64,000 nucleotides of DNA. It comes from SIG589 sp045652465 (lineage in GTDB: Bacteria; Bacillota; Clostridia; Oscillospirales; Acutalibacteraceae). Below, piece after piece: positions 32,563 to 40,726 of this stretch. The stretch is from contig JAZRUI010000003.1 of NCBI GenBank assembly GCA_045652465.1, forward strand, positions 9,122 through 73,121, read 5' to 3'. A program made the translations under genes and the position numbers. Position 1 is the first letter of the stretch. Each line of letters begins with the position of its first letter. The notes beneath the pieces are model-generated. The model worked only from the letters and a program-made list of their open reading frames with translations. It did not search any database and was not told where the DNA came from.

Positions 32563-33927
32563 TTATATCATTTTCTCGGGGTTTAGAAGCTCTTTGGCCT
32601 TTTCTTTTGTTAAAAGCCCCAACTTTTCGGCCGCCTCGGCAAGGGTTATATCCTCGCTATAGGCGCATTTTGCAACCCGCGCGGCATTCTCATAGCCGAT
32701 TTCCTCATTAAGGGCGGTTACAAGCATTAAAGAACGCGAAAGGTTTTCCTCGATGCGCTTCTTATTGGGCTTTATGCCAACAACGCAGTTATCCTTAAAG
32801 GACACCATAGCATCCGCCAAAAGATTTACCGACTGCAAGAAAGAATAAGCCGTTACGGGCTGATAAACATTAAGTTCAAAATTGCCCTGAGAAGCGGCTA
32901 GCGAAACGGTTGTATCGTTGCCGATAACGCGGGCGGCAACCATTGTTACCATCTCGCATTGGGTCGGGTTAACCTTACCAGGCATAATCGAGCTGCCCGG
33001 CTCGTTTTCGGGAATGAAGAGCTCTCCTATTCCCGCGCGAGGACCCGAAGAGAGCAAGCGAATATCGTTGGCTATCTTCATAAGGTCGCAGGCAAGCGCG
33101 CGCAGAGCGCCATGGGCAAACGCGATATCCGAAAGCGAGGTTAGGGCGGAGAATTTATTTTCCTTCGATTTGAAGGGATAGCCCGTTTTAGAGGAAATCT
33201 CTCGGGCAACCTCTTCGCCAAAGCCGCTCGGAGCATTGAGCCCCGTTCCGACTGCGGTTCCGCCGATTGCAAGCTCCGAAATAAAGGGAAGCGCCGCCAA
33301 AACCGCCGATAGCGAATTCTCAAGCGATGCGCGCCAGCCGCTGATTTCCTGCGAGAGGGTTAGCGGCACGGCATCCTGAAGATGGGTCCTGCCAACCTTG
33401 ATAACATCGCGGTTTTCCTCCTCGAGGGCATAAAAAGCCTCGATAAGAGCGGTTGCGGCGGGAATTAGCTTCTCGTTTATTTCGCAAACCGCCGCCAAAC
33501 GCATCGCGCTCGGGAAGGTATCGTTTGAACTTTGCGACATATTAACGGTATCATTCGGGTGAAGCAATTTTTCGCCCGCTATAAGGTTGCCGCGGTTGGC
33601 GATAACCTCGTTTAGATTCATATTGGTTTGGGTGCCGCTGCCTGTTTGCCAAACGAGAAGCGGGAAAGCGTTATCATGCTCTCCCCTCTCGATTTCCTCG
33701 CAAACGCGGCAAATAAGCTCGCATTTTTCGGGCTCTAACTTCGAGAGCGCGCAGTTCGCCTTGGCGCAAGCCGCCTTTAAAACGGCAAACGCCTTTATAA
33801 CTGCGAGGGGCATTTTTTCATCCGAAATTTTAAAATTTCGGCGGCTTCTCTCGGTTTGCGCGCCCCAAAGGCAATCACTGCCAACCTCGATTTCACCCAT
33901 AGAATCATGTTCTATTCTAAAATTCAT
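32563..33927 (-). CDS. fumC: Fumarate hydratase, class II
   Basis: Interconverts fumarate and malate. Fumarase/aspartase superfamily signatures: VWQTGSGTQTNMNLNEVIANR, SSNDTFPSAMRLAA, GRTHLQDAVPLTLSQEISGW and the catalytic-serine loop GSSIMPGKVNPTQCEM. Length 454 with the short C-terminal domain of fumarases. It is oxygen-stable class II, less usual than class I in strict anaerobes. It follows the large glycosidase gene by about 10 nt and may be co-transcribed with it. An aspartase cannot be fully excluded. Confidence 0.92.
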   Translation of the reverse strand: MNFRIEHDSMGEIEVGSDCLWGAQTERSRRNFKISDEKMPLAVIKAFAVLKAACAKANCALSKLEPEKCELICRVCEEIERGEHDNAFPLLVWQTGSGTQTNMNLNEVIANRGNLIAGEKLLHPNDTVNMSQSSNDTFPSAMRLAAVCEINEKLIPAATALIEAFYALEEENRDVIKVGRTHLQDAVPLTLSQEISGWRASLENSLSAVLAALPFISELAIGGTAVGTGLNAPSGFGEEVAREISSKTGYPFKSKENKFSALTSLSDIAFAHGALRALACDLMKIANDIRLLSSGPRAGIGELFIPENEPGSSIMPGKVNPTQCEMVTMVAARVIGNDTTVSLAASQGNFELNVYQPVTAYSFLQSVNLLADAMVSFKDNCVVGIKPNKKRIEENLSRSLMLVTALNEEIGYENAARVAKCAYSEDITLAEAAEKLGLLTKEKAKELLNPEKMI

Positions 33928-33937
33928 TTATAACACC

Positions 33938-36874
33938 TTAAAACTCTACGCCGAATTTTACAAAGCTGAAATTATCGGTCCATGCAGGCTTGTTGGGGTC
34001 ATCCGACCAACCATGCTTATTAGTGAAGGTTGCGGGGCCAACATCATAAACCTCGCCAGCGGGCTTATGATGGGGTCCTAACATATTGCGGTTGCCCGAA
34101 TAAAGCTTGAACACAACCTCGTTCTCGCCGTTCTTAAGATAATCGGTAACATCGAGAACATGGGGAGTGAACATAAACATTCCTGCATTCTTGCCGCCTA
34201 TGAACACCTCGGCACAGGGGGCGTTAAGCGCGGCAAGCGAAATCTTATAACGGGTGTCGTCCTTCTTATCGACATTAATGGTTTGAGAAAGCTCTAAAAT
34301 GCCGCTGAAGAAGAGATGACCATCCTCGGTTACGGACTTGATATTAACGGTTTCGGGGCGGGCGGTTAACGCGAAGTTCTCGCCTGCGAAGATGGAGCGG
34401 CGCGGACCATAGGTTAACTCATCCAACGAACGAACGCCGAAATCGCCATAGAGATAGATGCTCTCAATTTCGGTATCATAGGTTAGCTTGTTGCGCTCGG
34501 TTTCATCAACATTCTCGCCGAAGATAACATCATAAACCTTTTGGCTTTGATAGAAATCGGTGTCGAGGATGATAACATTCTCGCCCTCTTTAACAAAGGC
34601 GGTTATATCCATCTTGCGGAAGGATTTATCAACCTCATAGCCGATATCCTCAAACTCGGCATCGGCACCGTTTATAGATAACTTAAACTGCGAGGGGGTT
34701 TCGGAGAGAAGATAAAGCTTTGAGGGAACCTCCTCGGCAAAGAACTTAAAGCGAAGCTTTGCGCGGCAGGGCTTCTTTAATGCCAAGAGTTCGCCAAATA
34801 GGGTTATAACAGCCTTCTTGGGCTGCCACTCGCCGCCATCAACCGAATATTCGCAGCTATCGAGGGTTAGGGTGTTGAGGCTGCCGCCCTCGCGCTTCCA
34901 TTCGGGCGCAAACTTAAGGGTTTCGGCCTTCTCTTCGGCTACCTCGGCGCCACCCTTGCGAGCCAAAATAACCTTTGCCTCCCAAGGAGCAAACTCGAGG
35001 TTGGCGATGGTTTTGCCATCCGCAACTTTAGAAGCAATCGGCGCCTCCTTTTCGGTTACAACATCGAAAAGCGAAAGCGCATATTCGCCAACGGTTTCGA
35101 AAACGCCGCCGCGAACATCGTTCTCAAGATTGATAAGATAGAAGAACTTCTCATCATCAACATGGCGCTCGGCGATATGAACGCGAGCAAGCTCGCCGTT
35201 TTCGGTTTTGAGAGAGGGCATTTCAGCGGTGTGGAGCGGGGATAAATCCTCTTCATCAATCATAACCGCATATTTGCGCAAATTCTCAACGCGCTCATCA
35301 TAGCGACCGTTAATCATCTCGGGGATAGCGATAGCAAAGAGCTTGCCGCCATTTTCGGCGAATTCCAAAAGCATTTCATAGGTATGCTCATCGATAACCG
35401 AAAGTTTCGGGATAAGCACGCTCTCATATTCGCATTTGCCGATAACGAGCTTGTTGCCCTCAACCTTACCAAAGCGGCGCATAATAACCTCGCTGCCGTA
35501 GTGGTGGAGCAGGTGGGCATCGTTGAGCCTATCGGTGAAGGCATCATAATAATCGCTATAATAATCGAGCGAGCGGGAGTTTTCGTTTGCGAATAAGAGC
35601 GATGCTGTGAAAATCGGGTGGATTACAAGCAGCGGAGCAGGCTCGGCAGCGGTGTGGAGCATTGAGCCGAGCTTTGCAAAATATGTATTAAGTGCGGCAT
35701 AGGCGGTGTTATACCACGGAAGCTGCATAAAGAGCGCCGCAGGATAATCGCGCTTGCGAAGACCGCGAAGAGTGTATGCCTCGAGGTGCTGACAAATCAT
35801 GGATATGCCGTTAACATACTGCCAGCCTGCGATAAGGCGCAAATCGTTGGGCGAAACATCCCAGCCGCAAAGGGCGAAGGATTCGGTTATGGTTTGGCGA
35901 CCAAGCTGGGCGGCAACGCTTCCGAGCTGTTTTGCAGCAAGGGCGCAGCCTATCTGACGGCCGAGCCAATCAATTCCAGGGATATGGAAATATTCATAGC
36001 AAGCCATACTATCGGCAACGGCGCGCACCTGAGTGTTGAGCTGAACATCGCACATAACATGACCTGTTGACATACAGTTATGCTCTTCGCACCAATCATA
36101 GATAACCTTAAGGAAGCGCTCGCGATAGAGCTCGCCAATCATCTTCCAAAAATCATAGCGCACCGCGAAGGTGTTAGAATAGGTGCCGAAGAGGGCGGGA
36201 AGATTCTCGATAAGGCTATAGCCATAGCGCGACTGAAAATCGTTTTCGAGAACATGGGACCAGGGGAAGTTAAGGGTGTTGTTATACTGGGGTTCATCGG
36301 TGAAGAAGCCCTTTAAGGTCTTGCCGAATTCATCGGCGAAGCGCTTATAATATTCCTCATGGGTAACCTCAACGAAATATTTGATGCTGTCGGGATTGAA
36401 GGCATCGATATAATATTTGTTAACAATGAAATAAATCGCGAGAACGCCCTTCTCGGCCTTATCGGTCATTTCATATCCCTCATCGGTTACTTTATAAAGA
36501 CCGATTAAATGCTCGGGAACGGTTTCATCCTCTAAAATTTTAGAGGTCATTTTCTTTTGCTGCCAATCGAGTCCGCGCGAAGGAACGCGACCATCAGCGA
36601 AGCCGCTGGGCCAACCGTTTTCATCATAAGCCCAGGCATCCATGCCGAGCTTCTTCGCCTCATCGATGGAGGCGGCAACCATTTGATACCATTCCTCACT
36701 TAAATATTCGGTTTGAAGACCGCCGCGGGCATGCATGAAAAAGCCGCCGTTAACGGTATCGTTCATAATGTTTACCTGGCGGCGGATTTCATCCTCCTCC
36801 AGCTTATCATTCCAACTCCAGAAAGGAAGGGAGCGATGATTTTTTTCGTTTGCGAGCAGTTTTTTTATATCCAT
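33938..36874 (-). CDS. Large glycoside hydrolase (GH106-like)
   Basis: A 978-residue cytosolic glycosidase without signal peptide. The N-terminus LPFWSWNDKLEEDEIRRQV and GGFFMHARGGLQTEYLSEEW are typical of glycosyl hydrolases related to family GH106 (alpha-L-rhamnosidases). A TIM-barrel half is followed by beta-sandwich domains (about residues 640-978, with FAGENFALTARPETVNI and GENEVVFKLYSG). Acidic residues in FTDEPQYN and AYDENGWPSG are catalytic candidates. ATG 36874 follows GGAGGT; the open frame upstream is not used. The substrate is not certain. Confidence 0.75.
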   Translation of the reverse strand: MDIKKLLANEKNHRSLPFWSWNDKLEEDEIRRQVNIMNDTVNGGFFMHARGGLQTEYLSEEWYQMVAASIDEAKKLGMDAWAYDENGWPSGFADGRVPSRGLDWQQKKMTSKILEDETVPEHLIGLYKVTDEGYEMTDKAEKGVLAIYFIVNKYYIDAFNPDSIKYFVEVTHEEYYKRFADEFGKTLKGFFTDEPQYNNTLNFPWSHVLENDFQSRYGYSLIENLPALFGTYSNTFAVRYDFWKMIGELYRERFLKVIYDWCEEHNCMSTGHVMCDVQLNTQVRAVADSMACYEYFHIPGIDWLGRQIGCALAAKQLGSVAAQLGRQTITESFALCGWDVSPNDLRLIAGWQYVNGISMICQHLEAYTLRGLRKRDYPAALFMQLPWYNTAYAALNTYFAKLGSMLHTAAEPAPLLVIHPIFTASLLFANENSRSLDYYSDYYDAFTDRLNDAHLLHHYGSEVIMRRFGKVEGNKLVIGKCEYESVLIPKLSVIDEHTYEMLLEFAENGGKLFAIAIPEMINGRYDERVENLRKYAVMIDEEDLSPLHTAEMPSLKTENGELARVHIAERHVDDEKFFYLINLENDVRGGVFETVGEYALSLFDVVTEKEAPIASKVADGKTIANLEFAPWEAKVILARKGGAEVAEEKAETLKFAPEWKREGGSLNTLTLDSCEYSVDGGEWQPKKAVITLFGELLALKKPCRAKLRFKFFAEEVPSKLYLLSETPSQFKLSINGADAEFEDIGYEVDKSFRKMDITAFVKEGENVIILDTDFYQSQKVYDVIFGENVDETERNKLTYDTEIESIYLYGDFGVRSLDELTYGPRRSIFAGENFALTARPETVNIKSVTEDGHLFFSGILELSQTINVDKKDDTRYKISLAALNAPCAEVFIGGKNAGMFMFTPHVLDVTDYLKNGENEVVFKLYSGNRNMLGPHHKPAGEVYDVGPATFTNKHGWSDDPNKPAWTDNFSFVKFGVEF

Positions 36875-36911
36875 AAAAATACCTCCGAAGGGGATTTGTT
36901 TATACACCTTT

Positions 36912-36940
36912 ATATTACCATTAAAATCGCCAAAAAGCAA
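36912..36940 (-). promoter_or_regulatory. Promoter of the glycosidase-fumC unit
   Basis: Minus strand TTGCTT (36935-36940), 17-bp spacer, TAATAT (36912-36917). Confidence 0.45.
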
Positions 36941-36977
36941 CATTATTTAGAGCCAAAAAGCGGCTTATGAATTAAAA

Positions 36978-37029
36978 AAACCACAGGCATTCCCCTCGCC
37001 ATAAAAAGCAAAGAGAATGCCTGCGGTTT
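36978..37029 (-). terminator. Terminator of the small membrane protein gene
   Basis: AAACCRCAGGCATTC arms (36978-36992 and 37015-37029) pair with one mismatch around a 22-nt loop; on the minus strand a T-run follows. Confidence 0.75.
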
Positions 37030-37071
37030 AGAAAGATTGATGGAGTGTCTTCAACAAAATGAAAAAGCGAT

Positions 37072-37269
37072 TTATGCGCAATGGGCGCCTCTTCCGCCCT
37101 CATGAACTCTATAGGTTTTAGCGCCGCTCTTGCGAGCCTTGCGGCAGCGCCAACGCTCGGCGATTTTATCTTCGAATTCGATTAACGCCTTCTCCTTCCA
37201 AAAGGATAAAATAACAGCTCCTAAAAGCACGATTTCGATTATGGTTTGGATTAAGAATTTAGTAGTCAT
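37072..37269 (-). CDS. Small single-helix membrane protein (65 aa)
   Basis: ATG 37269 lies 8 nt after GGAGG. Residues 5-24 (FLIQTIIEIVLLGAVILSFW) form one membrane helix; the rest is basic (RWRCRKARKSGAKTYRVH) and ends in EGGRGAHCA. No family recognised. It has its own consensus promoter and terminator, so it is probably real and well expressed. A cytosolic basic tail suggests interaction with nucleic acid, lipid head groups or a partner, but that is speculation. Confidence 0.65.
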   Translation of the reverse strand: MTTKFLIQTIIEIVLLGAVILSFWKEKALIEFEDKIAERWRCRKARKSGAKTYRVHEGGRGAHCA

Positions 37270-37317
37270 TTTTTCGTTTCCTCCCGAAAAGAACATTTGT
37301 TCTTTTTCTTTAATCTC

Positions 37318-37346
37318 ATTATAATACGGGGCTTTTAATTTGTCAA
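37318..37346 (-). promoter_or_regulatory. Consensus promoter of the 65-aa membrane protein
   Basis: Minus strand TTGACA (37341-37346), 17-bp spacer, TATAAT (37318-37323): a perfect vegetative promoter. Between 37350 and 37510 nothing is recognised beyond a short GTCCGCAAAACGGGAC inverted repeat at about 37382. Confidence 0.8.
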
Positions 37347-37513
37347 CCCCCTTTTTACATTTTTTATTATAATCTCTCCACTGTCCGCAAAACGGGACTT
37401 TGCTCGGCGATTTTTAGGGTTTTTGCGTTTGTTTTGTTGTTTTGCGGAATATCTTCCGTTAAGGTCGGATAATGCTTGCGGAATGGGCGGGCTCTCCCCT
37501 GCGCTGCTTTTTG

Positions 37514-37542
37514 TTGCAAAATAAATATGAATATGCTATAAT
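37514..37542 (+). promoter_or_regulatory. Promoter of the structured leader RNA
   Basis: TTGCAA (37514-37519), 17-bp spacer, TATAAT (37537-37542). Transcription would begin near 37549, at the start of the long stem. Confidence 0.65.
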
Positions 37543-37546
37543 TTCC

Positions 37547-37701
37547 TTGTCACACAGTTTCATATTTTTAAACCCCTAGGGAAACATACTTTGGTAAAAG
37601 GTGTTTCTCTCTTCTTCATATGCCTAGGGGTATTGAAATTGTGTGACAACAATGAGAGACTTCACTTTTTCGGTGTGTCTCTCACGAGACACACTTTTTT
37701 T
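37547..37701 (+). ncRNA. Candidate structured leader RNA with attenuator
   Basis: Four helices can be drawn. A 16-bp closing helix pairs 37547-37562 with 37634-37649 (one G-U). A 9-bp helix pairs ACCCCTAGG (37572-37580) with CCTAGGGGT (37623-37631). A 6-bp apical helix pairs GAAACA (37581-37586) with TGTTTC (37602-37607). Downstream, TGAGAGAC (37653-37660) can pair with GTCTCTCA (37677-37684), excluding the terminator at 37673-37701. This resembles a cis-regulatory attenuator for the following membrane protein. No known riboswitch class is recognised; a stand-alone RNA is also possible. Confidence 0.6.
37673..37701 (+). terminator. Leader terminator
   Basis: GTGTGTCTC (37673-37681), TCAC loop, GAGACACAC (37686-37694), then seven T. 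It lies 8 nt before the ribosome site of the next gene. Confidence 0.88.
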
Positions 37702-37721
37702 ATTTTGTGGGGGAGTTAAAA

Positions 37722-38228
37722 ATGACAAAACAAAACATTGATATTACGATGAACAGAAACCTCGGCACTAAATGGTTCATGTTTTACACCAAGGTAAAAC
37801 CTTGGTTACACTTCTTTTTTATCTTCGGAAGCATCGGAGAGTTCGCGGAATATACCGACCTATATATGCAATATTGGTGGTTGACACTATCTTTTGTTTT
37901 CAAAATTTTACATTCCATATTATGTATCGCTGTATTTATAAAATCTCGTGGTAGATATATTGACTTTGTTCCTTTTGTGAAAGTCGTTTTATTCTTTGAA
38001 ACTATTAGTTTTGCTTACCAACAAGCGGTAACGCAATACATCTCAAATCTATTTGAAACCGAAACGGCTATTAATTCATTTATGGTTTTATTTGTTATTT
38101 ACTTTTTATTGTGGTATATTTTAAACGTGAACTATTTCAATAAAAGAATTAACTATGGTGCATCGGATACGGATATTGAAGAAGCCAATCACAAAGATTA
38201 TGATGATTGTTCAGAGTATATTGATTAA
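37722..38228 (+). CDS. Unknown four-helix membrane protein (168 aa), AT-rich
   Basis: ATG 37722 follows GGGGGAG. Hydrophobic helices are seen near residues 26-42, 50-70, 80-100 and 115-136, with an acidic C-terminal tail (SDTDIEEANHKDYDDCSEYID). No family recognised. The gene is AT-rich with codons such as AAA, TTA and ATA, unlike its neighbours, suggesting acquisition. It is expressed behind the leader RNA at 37547-37701, so readthrough of the leader terminator probably controls it. It is followed by its own terminator. Confidence 0.75.
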   Translation: MTKQNIDITMNRNLGTKWFMFYTKVKPWLHFFFIFGSIGEFAEYTDLYMQYWWLTLSFVFKILHSILCIAVFIKSRGRYIDFVPFVKVVLFFETISFAYQQAVTQYISNLFETETAINSFMVLFVIYFLLWYILNVNYFNKRINYGASDTDIEEANHKDYDDCSEYID

Positions 38229-38262
38229 AGAAAAAGGAGCGGGAGGCCGCTCCTTTTCTTTT
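38229..38262 (+). terminator. Terminator of the AT-rich membrane protein gene
   Basis: AAAAGGAGCGG / CCGCTCCTTTT stem with T-rich tail. Confidence 0.85.
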
Positions 38263-38272
38263 GTTTTTATTG

Positions 38273-38301
38273 TTGATATTTTCCACTTATATAAGTATAA
38301 T
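38273..38301 (+). promoter_or_regulatory. Promoter of murD operon
   Basis: TTGATA (38273-38278), 17-bp spacer, TATAAT (38296-38301). Confidence 0.65.
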
Positions 38302-38333
38302 AATTATATATAACTTTTTAGGGGGACTGGGTT

Positions 38334-39713
38334 TTGGATTTTAGACAGTTCTGGGATAATCTTGAAGGCAAAAAAATTGCTATGTGCGGTATTGGAGTTA
38401 GCAACTCGCCGCTCATTCTTGACTTTTTAAATAAAGGCGCTCGCGTTTATGCCTGCGATAAGCGCAGCCGCGAGCAAATAGGCGAACTTGCCGACCGCAT
38501 TGAGGCGGCAGGCGCCGAGCTTCGCCTCGGAGAGGGCTACCTCGACAATTTAGAGGTTGACATAATCTTCCGCACACCGGGCATGAGTTTCCATTTGCCC
38601 GAGCTTTCAGCCGCCCGCAAAAAGGGCATCGCCGTTACAAGCGAGATGGAGGTTTTCTTCGACCTTTGCCCCGCAACCATCTTCGCCGTTACAGGCTCCG
38701 ATGGCAAAACAACAACCACAACCCTTATTGCCAAGATGCTCGAATGCGAAGGCAAGACGGTTCATGTTGGCGGCAACATAGGCACTCCCCTGCTCCCCAT
38801 CATTGATAAAATCAAGCCCGAGGATTTCGTTGTTGTTGAATTATCCTCGTTCCAGCTTATCTCCATGCGCAAGAGCCCCGATGTTGCGGTTGTTACCAAT
38901 GTTGCGCCCAACCACCTCGATGTTCACAAGGATATGGATGAATATGTTGAGGCAAAGCGCAATGTTATTCTCCATCAAAACGCCTTCTCGCGCACCGTTC
39001 TCAACTATGATAACGAAATAACCTATGGCTTCCGCGCCGATGCTCGCGGTCAATCGCTCGGCTTTAGCCACGAGCGCAAGGTTGGCAACGGCTCTTGGTT
39101 GGATAGCGAGGGCGTTCTTCATATGTGCTATCGCGGAATCGATGTTCCGATTCTCGACCGCAAGGAAATCGCAATTTTAGGCGACCATAATGTTGAAAAT
39201 TATCTCGCCGCCATCGCAGCGGTTTGGGGATATGTCAGCGCCGACTGCATTCGCACGGTTGCCCGCACCTTTATGGGCGTTGAACACCGCATTGAGCTCG
39301 TTCGCGAAAAGGATGGGGTTAAATATTATAACGATTCCATCGCCTCGAGCCCGACTCGAACCATTGCAGGTCTTAAGGTTTTCGAAAAGAATGTTATCTT
39401 GCTCGCGGGCGGATATGATAAGCATATTCCCTTTGAGCCGATGGCACCCTATATTAACGATAAGGTAAAACTGCTGCTCTTAACGGGTCCGACTGCCGAT
39501 GCTATCGAAGCCGCGGTTAAAAACGACCCCACCTACACAGGCAGCTGCGAGATTATTAAGCTTGCAAACCTCGCCGAGGCGGTTTCGGTTGCTCATAAGA
39601 GAGCAAAAAGCGGCGATGTTGTAACCTTAAGCCCCGCCTGCGCGAGCTTTGATGCCTTCCCCAATTTTGCCGCAAGAGGCAACTATTTTAAGGAACTGGT
39701 GAACAAACTTTGA
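38334..39713 (+). CDS. murD: UDP-N-acetylmuramoyl-L-alanine--D-glutamate ligase
   Basis: Cytosolic peptidoglycan precursor step adding D-Glu to UDP-MurNAc-Ala. Mur ligase features: N-terminal UDP-binding GIGVSNSPLILDFL, ATP loop VTGSDGKTTTTTLI (about residue 122), NVAPNHLDVHKDM, GVEHRIELV and YYNDSIASSPTRTIAGL. Length 459. TTG 38334 is the only start with a ribosome site (AGGGGG about 8 nt upstream). It overlaps the next gene; it is outside the usual dcw cluster. Confidence 0.94.
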   Translation: MDFRQFWDNLEGKKIAMCGIGVSNSPLILDFLNKGARVYACDKRSREQIGELADRIEAAGAELRLGEGYLDNLEVDIIFRTPGMSFHLPELSAARKKGIAVTSEMEVFFDLCPATIFAVTGSDGKTTTTTLIAKMLECEGKTVHVGGNIGTPLLPIIDKIKPEDFVVVELSSFQLISMRKSPDVAVVTNVAPNHLDVHKDMDEYVEAKRNVILHQNAFSRTVLNYDNEITYGFRADARGQSLGFSHERKVGNGSWLDSEGVLHMCYRGIDVPILDRKEIAILGDHNVENYLAAIAAVWGYVSADCIRTVARTFMGVEHRIELVREKDGVKYYNDSIASSPTRTIAGLKVFEKNVILLAGGYDKHIPFEPMAPYINDKVKLLLLTGPTADAIEAAVKNDPTYTGSCEIIKLANLAEAVSVAHKRAKSGDVVTLSPACASFDAFPNFAARGNYFKELVNKL

Positions 39714-40726
39714 TAGACACTATCGAACTATTAAAACAGCTGTCTGACAGCGTTTTTATCGGACACAAAAGAGATGCACTGAAAATCGCCGAGCAAATGC
39801 TTGGCGATTTTGCCGAGCGCAAAAATCTTTTCGGCGGCAACGAGGCATTTCTAATCAAAGGCGAGAGCGAAAAAACGATTTTGCTCGAAGCTCATATTGA
39901 TGAAATAGGATTCACTGTTACCTCGGTTTCGGATAACGGCTTTTTAAGCGTTGCAGCCGCGGGCGGATTCGACCTTCGCGCGCTGCCCGCCACCCGAGTT
40001 ACGGTTCACGGCAAGGAGGACATCCCCGCAGTTTTCACGAGCATTCCTCCCCATCTCTCGAAGGATGATGCCGTTTTCGATGATATTTCAAAGCTTTATA
40101 TCGACACGGGACTCGGCGAGAAGGCCAAGGAGCTTATCTCGGTTGGCGATTTCATAACCTATCGCCAAAGCGCGCAAAAGCTTTTGGGAACAAGGGTTAC
40201 GGGCAAATCGCTCGACAACCGCGCGGGCGTTGCAACCCTCCTTTTGGTTGCAAACCTGCTTCGCGGAAAAACGCTGCCCGTTAATGTTTTGATTTTATTT
40301 TGCAATCAAGAGGAGCTTGGCACACGCGGCGCCGTTACTTCGGCGTTTGCGCTGGGCGCTGATGAAGCGATTTGCGTTGATGTTAGCTTCGGCGATTTCC
40401 CGGGAGTTTCGCCCGCCGAGAGCGGCAAGCTCGGAAACGGACCGATGCTCGGCAATTCCCCGATTTTGGATAGAGCATTGACAAGCGCCCTTAAAGCCGC
40501 AGCCGAAAAGCTCGGCATTTCCTATACCAATGAGGTTATGGGCGGCAAGACCTCGACCGATGCCGATGTTGTTTCGATAAGCAAAGAGGGCATCCCCACG
40601 GCGCTCGTTTCTATCCCCCTTCGCAATATGCACAGCTCCACCGAGGTTGTTGACACCGCTGACATCGAATCGGCGGCTAAAGTCATCGCCGAATATATTT
40701 TAAACGGAGGTCAAAAGAATGTTTGA
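39710..40726 (+). CDS. M42 family metallopeptidase
   Basis: Tetrahedral aminopeptidase/glutamyl aminopeptidase family with two metal ions. Ligand motifs: LEAHIDEIGFTV (His/Asp), SLDNRAGVATLL (bridging Asp), FCNQEELGTRGAV (catalytic and metal Glu), CVDVSFGDFPG and the last His in RNMHSSTEVVD. Length 338. TTG 39710 starts inside the murD stop, so translation is coupled. A second, related M42 gene overlaps by 8 nt, suggesting a hetero-oligomeric or paired activity. Confidence 0.9.
   Translation: MIDTIELLKQLSDSVFIGHKRDALKIAEQMLGDFAERKNLFGGNEAFLIKGESEKTILLEAHIDEIGFTVTSVSDNGFLSVAAAGGFDLRALPATRVTVHGKEDIPAVFTSIPPHLSKDDAVFDDISKLYIDTGLGEKAKELISVGDFITYRQSAQKLLGTRVTGKSLDNRAGVATLLLVANLLRGKTLPVNVLILFCNQEELGTRGAVTSAFALGADEAICVDVSFGDFPGVSPAESGKLGNGPMLGNSPILDRALTSALKAAAEKLGISYTNEVMGGKTSTDADVVSISKEGIPTALVSIPLRNMHSSTEVVDTADIESAAKVIAEYILNGGQKNV

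Noticed and set aside
37547..37701. 6S RNA
   Set aside because: The rod is only about 103 nt, lacks the large central bubble expected of 6S RNA, and is followed by an attenuator next to a gene.
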